From Methanobacteriota archaeon (GTDB lineage Archaea > Halobacteriota > Halobacteria > Halobacteriales > Halalkalicoccaceae): a DNA stretch of 35,960 nucleotides. Position numbers and translations under genes: made by a program. The stretch covers positions 2,448-38,407 of the forward strand of contig JADFQH010000003.1 in the NCBI GenBank assembly GCA_022561895.1, in the 5' to 3' direction. Shown here piece by piece: positions 1 to 9,004 of the stretch (its first letter is position 1; each line of letters opens with the position of its first letter). A model generated the notes under the pieces. It searched no databases. It was given only the letters and a program-made list of their open reading frames with translations, and was not told where the DNA came from.

Positions 1-70
1 CCTCGGCCACTAGACACAACTCTGGGTCCTGGTTGAAGCTGGTGGTGATCTCGTACTGACCGATGCTGGT

Positions 71-592
71 GTGCAGCTGCTGGCTGAACTCGACATCGGA
101 CAAACAGCGAAGCTCTCCGAGGCTGACATCGAATCGTTCGGTCTCGATTTCGTTAATCTCTACGATCGCAACCTCGATCATCCATTACTGCAGGGAATCC
201 GTGAGATTCAGCATGAACTCTGGAAGACACCACAAGTCGGTTACACGCCGGACGAAGATGACCAACCCGTATATGCTGTCGACGAAGATGCCTTTGAAAC
301 CGCTGGTGGCTCCGTCGCAGGCACATTCGAAGATGGGGGTGGCGTCGGCGTTGGGACGCTATCTGGGGGCGATTGCGATATCCATGTCATCGCTTCGATT
401 CTACCGACAGCTAATCAGGAGTATCTCCACCAGTTCGGCATGGCGGACTACGTGGTGTCGACGATGGGGCATACGGTTCTCTGTAATGCGATCAGTGGCG
501 AGCAGCGGCGATATGTCGACGGCAAGCTGGTCGAGACCGTCGGCGAAGACGCCAGCGAGAGCACGTACCGTCGCCAGACCGTGACCCACTGA
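71..592 (+). CDS. Hypothetical protein, possibly 5'-truncated; in-frame stop at 11-13 and GTG start
   Basis: Acidic haloarchaeal-like ORF with glycine-rich GGGVGVGTLSGGDCDIHV; family not recognised; two other frames are also open here. Confidence 0.4.
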   Translation: MQLLAELDIGQTAKLSEADIESFGLDFVNLYDRNLDHPLLQGIREIQHELWKTPQVGYTPDEDDQPVYAVDEDAFETAGGSVAGTFEDGGGVGVGTLSGGDCDIHVIASILPTANQEYLHQFGMADYVVSTMGHTVLCNAISGEQRRYVDGKLVETVGEDASESTYRRQTVTH

Positions 593-1083
593 ATTCTGGC
601 GCACTCTCGCAGCTTTTGATGGATGAGGGTGTCTCCCATCTTGTTGTTTGGACGACTCCTTGTGACTGATCGGCCGCTGCAGCACGTATTCCGCATCGGC
701 GTGATCAATCTCCGCTGTCGCGAAAATCGCAGTCGCTCGATTGACAGATCCCACTCACAAACGTTGACGTGAGACGCGAGCATTCGATGTACGTCGAGAA
801 TTAGTCAAACAGGGCTGTGTGAACATTTCAATGCGTTGTAATCACAATTCAGTGCGTACAATCGATCTGGTTCGTGGATCTAACCGGATCGAGATTGGCT
901 GCAATACACAAATCATCGATCCTGCGTTCCGTTTCATATGGAACGTTCTATAAGTAAATTGTCTCGTAAGAGGATACGATTAGACTATTTTCTCTGTAGC
1001 ATCAAACAGAATGGTGAATTATGCGCTACACTTGATTTTTAAATAAAATGATTTATGTTTGCCAGCGGCGTCCTCCAACTGAC

Positions 1084-2001
1084 ATGGTAGATAATAACAA
1101 TCAACCATATCGCGGTCCCGAAGTCAGCCGACGAACGTACATGCAAGGTACCGCCGCAACAGGCGCCGGACTGGCAGGTCTGGGCACAGCAAGCGCACAT
1201 TCGCTTGATGAACCGATGATGGGCGGTTCGGAAGAATTTCTTGACCGGGTCGAGGATGGTGAGACGGTTTTCGGAATGTCGACAGGATTTGCGAGCATGG
1301 ATCCTGCAACTGTCGTTGGTAACCATCCGGCAACGGATTGGGTCTGGGTGGACAGCGAGCACGGGTCCTATGATCTCAGAATCATCCGTCAGATCGTCTC
1401 AGTTATTCCCGACGACACCGCCGCGTTGGTACGTATTCCCGGTCATCACCCGAGAGAGGTGGACCGCGTACTCGATGCGGGGGCCGATGGGGTTATCGTA
1501 CCGTTTCTGCCAAGGGTTGACGGGCCGGGCGTCATCGAAGACGCTGAAATGTTCGTCGAGGCAGCGTATTACCCACCTGATGGAAATCGGGGGGCTGCTG
1601 GTAGCCACGCTGGGGCGGTGTACGGCTTGGAAGCCGATGAATACTTTGAGACCATCAACGACCGCGTATTCGTGATGCTTCAAGTTGAGACACGAGAAAT
1701 GATCGACAACATCGACGAAATCGCACAAATCGATGGACTCGACTGTCTGTTGGTCGGACCAACTGATCTGTCATATCAGCTTGGCGATCCGGGGAACTTC
1801 GACTCTTCGGAGTTCCAGCAGGCGATCCAAGACGTCCTCGATGCCTCACACCGCCACGGCGTCGCACCCGGATACTGGGTGGGTGACGAAGACGAAAACG
1901 AGTTCATTGATGACGGATGGCAGGTCCTTTCGTTAGGAGCGGATGGTGGTCTGTTAGCCGCTGGTATCGAGGACCGGTTCCCGAATTCCAACGAATCATA
2001 A
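1084..2001 (+). CDS. HpcH/HpaI family aldolase with N-terminal Tat-type signal sequence
   Basis: VDSEHGSYDLR, LVRIPGHHPREVDRVLDAGADGVIVPF, LQVETREMIDNIDEIAQIDGLDCLLVGPTDLS; N-terminus SRRTYMQGTAATGAGLAGLGTASA. Confidence 0.85.
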   Translation: MVDNNNQPYRGPEVSRRTYMQGTAATGAGLAGLGTASAHSLDEPMMGGSEEFLDRVEDGETVFGMSTGFASMDPATVVGNHPATDWVWVDSEHGSYDLRIIRQIVSVIPDDTAALVRIPGHHPREVDRVLDAGADGVIVPFLPRVDGPGVIEDAEMFVEAAYYPPDGNRGAAGSHAGAVYGLEADEYFETINDRVFVMLQVETREMIDNIDEIAQIDGLDCLLVGPTDLSYQLGDPGNFDSSEFQQAIQDVLDASHRHGVAPGYWVGDEDENEFIDDGWQVLSLGADGGLLAAGIEDRFPNSNES

Positions 2002-2202
2002 CACCAGTTTGTGACTCGACCGCTTTTTGACAGCCAATTTTGACAATGTAGTTGTTCGTTGTTGCTACTTATATCAGTCTATTATTTATCTTAATCGGCG
2101 CGCAATCGAACGATCACTTCACTGGTGGGAGAACGCTTGGTAGAGGAGCTTACGACCACGAGAAGCTATAACCCCACACGAATAGACTGTCCACACAGTA
2201 CA

Positions 2203-3702
2203 ATGACCGACCAGTTTCAGCTAGTAGAAGCAACCGTTGATGAGATACACGATGCGATGAAAGACGGGGAACTCACGAGCCAAGAGCTTGTTGAGCGCTA
2301 TCTCGAACGGATCGACGCGTACGATCGAAGCGGTCCCGAACTAAACAGTATCATCACCATCAACGAAAACGCAGTCGAACGCGCAGCTGAATTGGATCAA
2401 GTGCTGGAAACGGAGGGCTTCGTCGGCTCGCTGCACGGCATTCCGGTTCTCGTCAAGGATCAAGCGGAGACTGCGGGAGTGAGGACGACGTTCGGTTCCG
2501 AGGCATGCGCTGACTATGTTCCGGACACCGATGCGACCATCGTCACGAAACTCAAAGACGCTGGTGCGATCGTCCTAGCCAAGACGAACCTGCCGGACTG
2601 GGCCGCCGCATATTTCGGCTACTCCTCGGCGCACGGACAGACGAAGAACCCATACGATCTCGATCGAGATCCCGGTGGATCCAGTGCTGGGACCGGCACC
2701 GGTGTCGCTGCCAACCTCGGAACGATCGGGATCGGCGAGGATACAGGTGGCTCGATTCGCGTTCCATCGGCCAACTGTAACCTGTTCGGGATCCGCGTGA
2801 CGACCGGACTCATTAGTCGAATCGGACTCTCGCCGATCGTCCCCCGACAGGACACCGCCGGACCGATGGCACGAACAGTGACGGACATGACTTACTTGCT
2901 AGATGTTCTCGTTGGGTACGACCCGGAGGAGTCGTGGACCGGCGCGACGGCACAGACGGACATCGACTCGTATACGAACTACCTCGACGAGGACGGGCTC
3001 GACGGCGTCCGTCTCGGGGTTCTGCGCGAGGCGTTCGGCTCGGACGATGATCCTCGGGCGGCACCCGTAAACGAGATTACCGAGAGGGCACTCGATAGGA
3101 TGGTTGCGGCAGGTGCCGAACTCGTCGATCCGGTATCGGTTCCCGATCTCACGGAGCAGATCGGGGAAACCACCGTGTACACCTATTATGGGACGCTGTC
3201 TCTCAACGAGTTTCTCACCGAGCGCGAGGGAATTCCGTACGACTCCGTAAGAGAGATCTACGAGGCGGGTGCGTATCACGAAGAGCTGGAGCTGCTCGAA
3301 GCGATCGCCGCGATGACCGCAGATCCCGAGGAGGAACTCGACTTCTGGCGGCGTTCGCTCGGCCAGGAGTCGTTCCGTCGTGACGTGCTGAACACCTTTG
3401 CCGCGGATGATCTCGACGCGATCGTCTTTCCGGATGTGCGAGTCGTGGCCCCGACGATCGCGGATCTCGGTGACCGGTATACGACGGCGAACTACCCGAC
3501 GAACACGCCGATCGGATCCCAGACACAGTGTCCGGCGATCTCGGTTCCGGGCGGACTCACCGACGGTGGGCTGCCCGTCGGTGTCGAACTCCTCGGAAAG
3601 CCATATCACGAACACCGGCTCATCGAGATGGCCTACGCTTACGAGCAGGTGACGGAGACAAGACAGCCGCCCGAAACTGCACCTTCGCTCCGAGAGGAGT
3701 AA
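2203..3702 (+). CDS. Amidase (amidase signature family)
   Basis: GIPVLVKDQAETAGVRTTFGS, DPGGSSAGTGTGVAANLGTIGIGEDTGGSIRVPS. Confidence 0.9.
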   Translation: MTDQFQLVEATVDEIHDAMKDGELTSQELVERYLERIDAYDRSGPELNSIITINENAVERAAELDQVLETEGFVGSLHGIPVLVKDQAETAGVRTTFGSEACADYVPDTDATIVTKLKDAGAIVLAKTNLPDWAAAYFGYSSAHGQTKNPYDLDRDPGGSSAGTGTGVAANLGTIGIGEDTGGSIRVPSANCNLFGIRVTTGLISRIGLSPIVPRQDTAGPMARTVTDMTYLLDVLVGYDPEESWTGATAQTDIDSYTNYLDEDGLDGVRLGVLREAFGSDDDPRAAPVNEITERALDRMVAAGAELVDPVSVPDLTEQIGETTVYTYYGTLSLNEFLTEREGIPYDSVREIYEAGAYHEELELLEAIAAMTADPEEELDFWRRSLGQESFRRDVLNTFAADDLDAIVFPDVRVVAPTIADLGDRYTTANYPTNTPIGSQTQCPAISVPGGLTDGGLPVGVELLGKPYHEHRLIEMAYAYEQVTETRQPPETAPSLREE

Positions 3703-3801
3703 TGATACAAAACAACACGGAAGACGTGCGCTACACTGCGTAGAACAGCTGAAATATTGAATTAGAAATAGTCGGGACACGATACAGCGGTAGACTGGTA
3801 A

Positions 3802-5382
3802 CTATTCTCCTACAGTATCTTTTCCCGTGACGGACTTCTTCGTCGACTGGTGTGAACTAGACTCTTCCATATCTCGGAGGTCTCGAAGAGCCTGCGTTCG
3901 CTGGTCCCATATTTCGAAGGTCGCTTCGTAAGCCTCCCTATAGACATCGTACCAACGGCGGTACTGACGGACTTTCTCGGGTTGGGGCTCGAACGATTTT
4001 TCGACGGACGACGTCTGTTCGACAGCACTGGGAAGATCAGCATATGCATCGACCCCGACACCAGCCAGTAGTGCTGCACCTTTCGCTCCGAACTCCGATC
4101 CTTCGGGGACGATGATCGTCGCGTTGAGACAATCAGCGAACATCTGACACCAGAAACTGGAGTTCGCACCGCCACCACTGAGATAGATATTCTCCGTCTC
4201 GTATGGAAGGTGTGCGTAACAGTCACGCATGGCGAGCGATATCCCCTCGTATACTGCACGAACGAGATGAGCCTGTGTATGCTCTTGAGTCAATCCCATG
4301 AACTGTGCACGAGCATTCGGGTTCACGAACGGTGCGCGCTCGCCGGCCGAACTGAGGAACGGATGGTAGAGAACGCCATCCGATCCGATTGGAATCGACT
4401 CGACTGCTTCCTCAACGAGGTTGAAATCGCTCTTGTCCATGATCTCTTCGATCGCCCAATCGAGATTCGGTGTCCCGGTCATCGACGCCATAAACTGTGT
4501 CCAAAGGCCGTCTCCGATGCCGAGTGTGAGTGTGATCCCGGCTTGCTGATCGCCCAGTACCGGTTCATCCAAGATCATCTGACTGACCGATGTCGTTCCA
4601 ACGACCGATGATCCATCGCCCGAGAGTGCGGCACCGCTGCCGAAGGCGGATGCAGCGACATCGATGAAGCCAGAAACGACCGGCGTTCCGGGAGGGAGAC
4701 CTGTTTCGACGGAGGCGTCCCTCGTGATTTCGCCAATAATCTCCGTCCCGGCCGCCAGCGAGGGGCGCATTGGTGCGACTTCGGGCATCTCGACGATATC
4801 GAGTACCTCGTCGGCGTACTCGCCCGTCTCGACATCGACGTACGGAAGGGACCCATCGCTCAGATCCGTCGTGAGTTCGTCCGTGAGATTGTACTTCAGC
4901 CAGTCCTTGCAGAAAAAGACGGTATCGATCTTCTCGTAGGTCTCTGGCTCGTGTTCTCGAAGCCATCCGAGGATAACGAGACTACTGCCCGTAAACTGCG
5001 TGCCACCACAGATGTCGTATATCCGCTCGGTGATCCCCTCATCTTGCCATTTTGTGACGCGATCACTCGCGCGACCGTCCGACCAGAGGATCGCAGAGCG
5101 GGCAGGGGTCCCGTCCGCTTCAATGAGCCAGCAGCCATCACCCTGTCCAGTGACGCCAACAGCGAGAATTTCGTCCGATCGATCGAGCTGATCGATGACT
5201 TCACTGATCGTTTGGACGGTCTTCTTCCACGTCGTTACCATCGATTGTTCCGTCCAGCCGGGTTCGGGACGCTTTACCGTATTCCGAACGCTGCTCTTGC
5301 AGACAGTATCGCCTTCGAGAGAGAAGGCGACAGCCTTTATCATGGTCGTCCCGGCATCTATGCCAATGATAATCTTTCTCAT
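3802..5382 (-). CDS. FGGY-family carbohydrate kinase, substrate unknown
   Basis: MRKIIIGIDAGTTMIKAVAF, LSGGGANSSFWCQMFADCLN, GAKGAALLAGVG; ORF extends to 5406 but the MRKIIIG start fits the family. Confidence 0.88.
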   Translation of the reverse strand: MRKIIIGIDAGTTMIKAVAFSLEGDTVCKSSVRNTVKRPEPGWTEQSMVTTWKKTVQTISEVIDQLDRSDEILAVGVTGQGDGCWLIEADGTPARSAILWSDGRASDRVTKWQDEGITERIYDICGGTQFTGSSLVILGWLREHEPETYEKIDTVFFCKDWLKYNLTDELTTDLSDGSLPYVDVETGEYADEVLDIVEMPEVAPMRPSLAAGTEIIGEITRDASVETGLPPGTPVVSGFIDVAASAFGSGAALSGDGSSVVGTTSVSQMILDEPVLGDQQAGITLTLGIGDGLWTQFMASMTGTPNLDWAIEEIMDKSDFNLVEEAVESIPIGSDGVLYHPFLSSAGERAPFVNPNARAQFMGLTQEHTQAHLVRAVYEGISLAMRDCYAHLPYETENIYLSGGGANSSFWCQMFADCLNATIIVPEGSEFGAKGAALLAGVGVDAYADLPSAVEQTSSVEKSFEPQPEKVRQYRRWYDVYREAYEATFEIWDQRTQALRDLRDMEESSSHQSTKKSVTGKDTVGE

Positions 5383-5498
5383 ATCGGTAAGTACCTCGAT
5401 TTGCATGGTAATTTAGCTTCGCATCGTCGAACGGGGCTGTCGATGACTGCCCGAAAAGGATAGGAGCCTCAATCGAGTGAGGATCGGTAGACGACATC

Positions 5499-6554
5499 AT
5501 GAACGCACTGGTCACAGCGAACTTCGATTCGGCGGCGCTCGATCGCCTCCGCAATGAACTGAACATGGATATCGAGTACGCACCGATCGCCGAACGCGAG
5601 GGACGGCTTCCCGAAGACGAATTCAAGGAGCGCGTTCGTGATGTCGATGTCCTCATCGTCGGCTACGAGGGAGTTTCCGCGAGCGTCATCGACGCTGCAG
5701 TAGAGTTACAGATCATCGCCTGTGCCCGCGGTGGACCGGATGCGAACGTCGACATCGAGGCTGCAACCGAACGGGGTATTCCGGTTCTGTACGCTCCGGT
5801 CCGCAATGCAGTCAGCGTTGCCGACTTCACATGGGGCGAGATCCTCTCGGTGATGAGAAACATTGCACAGGCACACCATCTCCTTCATACCGGGACGTAC
5901 ACCGGGACACCCCGTGCTGACGCCGCGTCGGGTGGCGCTCGCGAAGACGTGACCTGGGGAATGGGACAGGATTCTCCGTACGTGAACCTCAAAGGGCCGG
6001 AGCTGGAGGGCAAAACAGTCGGTATTATTGGCATGGGAGCCGTTGGCCGCGAAGTCGCAACACGCGCACAGGGGTTCGGAGTGACACTCCTCGGGTTCGA
6101 TCCGTATATCGACGAGGAGACCATGGCGGAACACGATACGGAGAAGGTCGAGCTCGCAGAGCTGCTTCGCGAAAGCGACGTTGTAACCGTCCACGTCCCC
6201 GTTACCGAGAGCACACGAGGTCTCATCGGCACAGACGAGTTCGCGTCGATGAAGGAGAGTGCGTACTTCATCAACAACGCACGCGGTGTGATCATCGATC
6301 AGGAAGCACTGCTCGAAGAACTGCGGACGGGTGGGATTCGAGGGGCGGCGCTCGATGTCTACGATATGGAGCCGATCCCGAACGATCATCCCCTGCTCGA
6401 CCGCGATAACGTCGTTACGACGCCACATCTCGCCGGCGCTGCCGAGGAAGTGATCACTCGACACTCGACGATGATCGTCGACGATATCGATGCACTTCTT
6501 TCGGGTGAGAGTCCAACCTACGTTGCGAACGAAGAAGTGTTAGCCGAGAAGTAG
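5499..6554 (+). CDS. D-isomer-specific 2-hydroxyacid dehydrogenase (phosphoglycerate dehydrogenase-like)
   Basis: GKTVGIIGMGAVGREVATRAQGFG Rossmann motif; NNARGVIIDQEAL; TTPHLAGAAEEV. Confidence 0.9.
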   Translation: MNALVTANFDSAALDRLRNELNMDIEYAPIAEREGRLPEDEFKERVRDVDVLIVGYEGVSASVIDAAVELQIIACARGGPDANVDIEAATERGIPVLYAPVRNAVSVADFTWGEILSVMRNIAQAHHLLHTGTYTGTPRADAASGGAREDVTWGMGQDSPYVNLKGPELEGKTVGIIGMGAVGREVATRAQGFGVTLLGFDPYIDEETMAEHDTEKVELAELLRESDVVTVHVPVTESTRGLIGTDEFASMKESAYFINNARGVIIDQEALLEELRTGGIRGAALDVYDMEPIPNDHPLLDRDNVVTTPHLAGAAEEVITRHSTMIVDDIDALLSGESPTYVANEEVLAEK

Positions 6555-6598
6555 AACGAACAGTGAAATACCCCAGTCACGAGCAACTAACCGAACAT

Positions 6599-7264
6599 AT
6601 GAGCTCCAACTCCGTAGACGAAGGCGCTGTCCGGGAGGAACGCGAATCGATCAGCAATTACGGGCGCGAGATGGTGAAACAGGGTCTCACGAAAGGGACG
6701 GGTGGCAATATCAGCGCGCGCGTCGAGGGCGATCATATGGCGATCAGCCCGTCCGGGGTCGCTTACGAGGAGATCACCGTCGACGACGTTCCAGTCCTCG
6801 ATCCCGCTGAGGCGACCGTTCTCGGCTCGCTAAAACCGTCGGCTGAACACTCGATGCACATGCAGGTGTATCGCGAGCGAGACGACGTCGGTGGCGTCGT
6901 TCACAACCACTCGCCGTACGCGAGTACGTTCGCAAGCATCAGTGAACCCATCGAAGCGTCCCACTATCTCATCGCGTTCGCGGGGGACGAAGTGCCAGTC
7001 GCGGCGTACGAAACCTACGGGACCGAAGAACTCGGTACGGTCGCAGTCGAGACACTCGGTGATGAATACAACGCGTGCCTCTTGGAGAATCATGGCGTGT
7101 TGGCCGTTGGAGACGACGTCGCTTCCGCGTTCGAAATCGCCTTGATGGTCGAATACTGTGCCCGGATCCACTATCAAGCCCGGACCATCGGCGATCCGAC
7201 GATCCTCCCGGACGAAGAAGTCGAGAACCTCATGACCAAGTTCGAGGGGTACGGTCAGAACTGA
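6599..7264 (+). CDS. Class II aldolase/adducin family protein (fuculose-phosphate aldolase-like)
   Basis: GLTKGTGGNISARVEGDHMAISPSG; VVHNHSPYAS; CLLENHGVLAVGDDVASAFE. Confidence 0.88.
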   Translation: MSSNSVDEGAVREERESISNYGREMVKQGLTKGTGGNISARVEGDHMAISPSGVAYEEITVDDVPVLDPAEATVLGSLKPSAEHSMHMQVYRERDDVGGVVHNHSPYASTFASISEPIEASHYLIAFAGDEVPVAAYETYGTEELGTVAVETLGDEYNACLLENHGVLAVGDDVASAFEIALMVEYCARIHYQARTIGDPTILPDEEVENLMTKFEGYGQN

Positions 7265-7342
7265 TAAGGTCGGTTGTAATCCCTTACCGCTGATCGCCGA
7301 CGTGTACTGGTGATCGCCGGTAAATAGTTACAACCGACCTTA
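7265..7342. repeat. 78-bp palindromic element, copy 1, flanked by TGA on both sides
   Basis: TAAGGTCGGTTGTAA...TTACAACCGACCTTA perfect outer arms; inner TTACCG...CGGTAA; left TGA (7262-7264) is the aldolase stop, right TGA 7343-7345. Confidence 0.85.
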
Positions 7343-7410
7343 TGACACCGTCTACACGAGTTCGACGAGGTCGAACGGATGGTCGTCAGCGCCAGCATCG
7401 ACGCCTGTCG

Positions 7411-7850
7411 TCACTCGGTGATGACGGTACGCTCGGTCGCGTACCCTTCTCCCTCTTCGTAGCTCCAGAGGCTCACCACGACGAGTACTGGAATCGCGAC
7501 CGGCCAGACGAGAATCGGGGAGTACTCGGGGAACAGATAGAGGTTTCCGATCGATCCGGCGAGGCCGATGACGATCTTCGGGCCGCGACCGCCGCCACCA
7601 TCTGCTTTGATAGCAACAGGATAGCCGTGATCGTCAGCGAACGCACGCACCTCATCCGGAGAATCGACGGTATCGTCCGTTCCGGGAACGACCGGAACAC
7701 CTGCCTGTTGCACGATAGCTCGAGCCTTTGCTTTCTCGCCAAAATCGGCCATGACTTCCGCAGGTGGGCCAACCTAGACGAACTCGGATTCCTCGACATG
7801 GCGGGCGAACGGTTCGCTCACGGCCTTTGCGCCTGTTTTGTACGCCGCCA
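7411..7850 (-). pseudogene. Chimeric remnant: biotin carboxylase fragment with internal TAG joined to a membrane-protein C-terminal fragment
   Basis: [75 protein letters not shown] then [45 protein letters not shown]. Confidence 0.75.
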
Positions 7851-7944
7851 AGTAGACGGTGACGGAGGTGCAGGTTAGTCGGTTTAGATGCGCGGTACGG
7901 GCATTCTGGCCACGTGGCCGTCGCCATTGGCGAACTCGTACGTC

Positions 7945-8304
7945 ATGAAATTCACCGAAGCCCGTGACTCGCTTGCGCCGCTCCAGCAACCCGACTCAGA
8001 AAATGCGGGCTCCGACCAGCTCGATTCGCTTCGCGAGACACAATCCCAGCTCGAGGACGTTATACTGTCGGACAGAACGGTTGATACAGTCGCCAACGGC
8101 CGTCCCCGGCGATGAACTATCAAAGCCTCTGTCCGATAGTATAGCTACGATCTCGAAACCGAACAGGAGAATGTCGCCTCACTCGAAGCGGAACACACCG
8201 AACTCACCGAGGAACTCGACGAAATTATCTCCCAACTGCAGACGGTCATCCAGTTCAACGAGCAAACCACTGACGGGTGGTTACGATCGTTCGCCTTCGC
8301 ATGA
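7945..8304 (+). pseudogene. Coiled-coil protein ORF split by a MITE
   Basis: MKFTEARDSLAPLQQPDSENAGSDQLDSLRETQSQLEDV [MITE with TGA] SYDLETEQENVASLEAEHTELTEELDEIISQLQTVIQFNEQ; same frame both sides. Confidence 0.75.
8063..8141. mobile_element. 79-bp MITE with TA target duplication
   Basis: TIRs TACTGTCGGACAG (8063-8075) / CTGTCCGATAGTA (8129-8141), one mismatch; TA at 8061-8062 and 8142-8143. Confidence 0.8.
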
Positions 8305-8354
8305 AAACAGCTCATCTGAACACCGCCTTAGGCACAACTGTTTTATTTGTTGGA

Positions 8355-8376
8355 ACTGAATGAACGTTCAATCAGT
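8355..8376. promoter_or_regulatory. Putative TetR operator overlapping the tetR start codon
   Basis: ACTGAATGAAC|GTTCAATCAGT, 22-bp palindrome with 10/11 arm matches, next to the TetR gene; TTTTATTT upstream. Confidence 0.65.
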
Positions 8377-9004
8377 GAGTTCATATGCGTTCTTTGACGA
8401 CGAACCAGCCGACACCCGAGCGGCTATCATGCAGGCAACGTACCGGGCGCTCTGTGAGCACGGCTACGCCGGGCTGACGATTCAACGAATTGGCGACGAG
8501 TTCCCGAAAAGCAAGTCGCTTCTCTACCATCATTACGACGGCAAGGACGCGCTGTTGGTCGAGTTCCTCTCGTTCATGCTCAGACGCTTCGAAGCGACGA
8601 TACCGGATCGGGAGTACGAGGACGCCCGCGACCAGCTTACTGCGATCTTCGATCACACACTTCCACGAGATCCTGCTCCCGAGCGCGCGCAGTTCAGGGC
8701 TGCGATGGTCGAGCTGCGTGCGCAAGCCACTACCAATAGAGCCTACCGGACGCACTTCACCCGGAACGACCGGTTCTTCCGCGAGCGCTTCGCCGCGGTC
8801 GTCCGGAGAGGGATCGAGGAGGGTGTGTTCCGCGAGGTCGATCCGGATCGGGTCGCCGCGATGGTGGTTGCGACGATCCATGGCGCGATGCAGGAAGAAG
8901 CAACGACCAACGGCGCTGAGAGCGCACACGTCCGAGAGGAGCTACGGGCCTACGTTCGGTCCCAACTGCTCGCAGAGAACGTCACGCCGGAGACGATCGG
9001 ATGA
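8360..9004 (+). CDS. TetR/AcrR family transcriptional regulator
   Basis: IMQATYRALCEHGYAGLTIQRIGDEFPKSKSLLYHHYDGKDALLVEFL. Confidence 0.9.
   Translation: MNVQSVSSYAFFDDEPADTRAAIMQATYRALCEHGYAGLTIQRIGDEFPKSKSLLYHHYDGKDALLVEFLSFMLRRFEATIPDREYEDARDQLTAIFDHTLPRDPAPERAQFRAAMVELRAQATTNRAYRTHFTRNDRFFRERFAAVVRRGIEEGVFREVDPDRVAAMVVATIHGAMQEEATTNGAESAHVREELRAYVRSQLLAENVTPETIG

Noticed and set aside
592-1083. Transposase remnant in the long intergenic region
   Set aside because: Several short frames were examined but no recognisable transposase motif or terminal repeats were found
2899-3780. Long antisense ORF (293 aa) opposite the amidase
   Set aside because: High-GC haloarchaeal coding DNA commonly gives open antisense frames; protein is Arg/Cys-rich with no family signature
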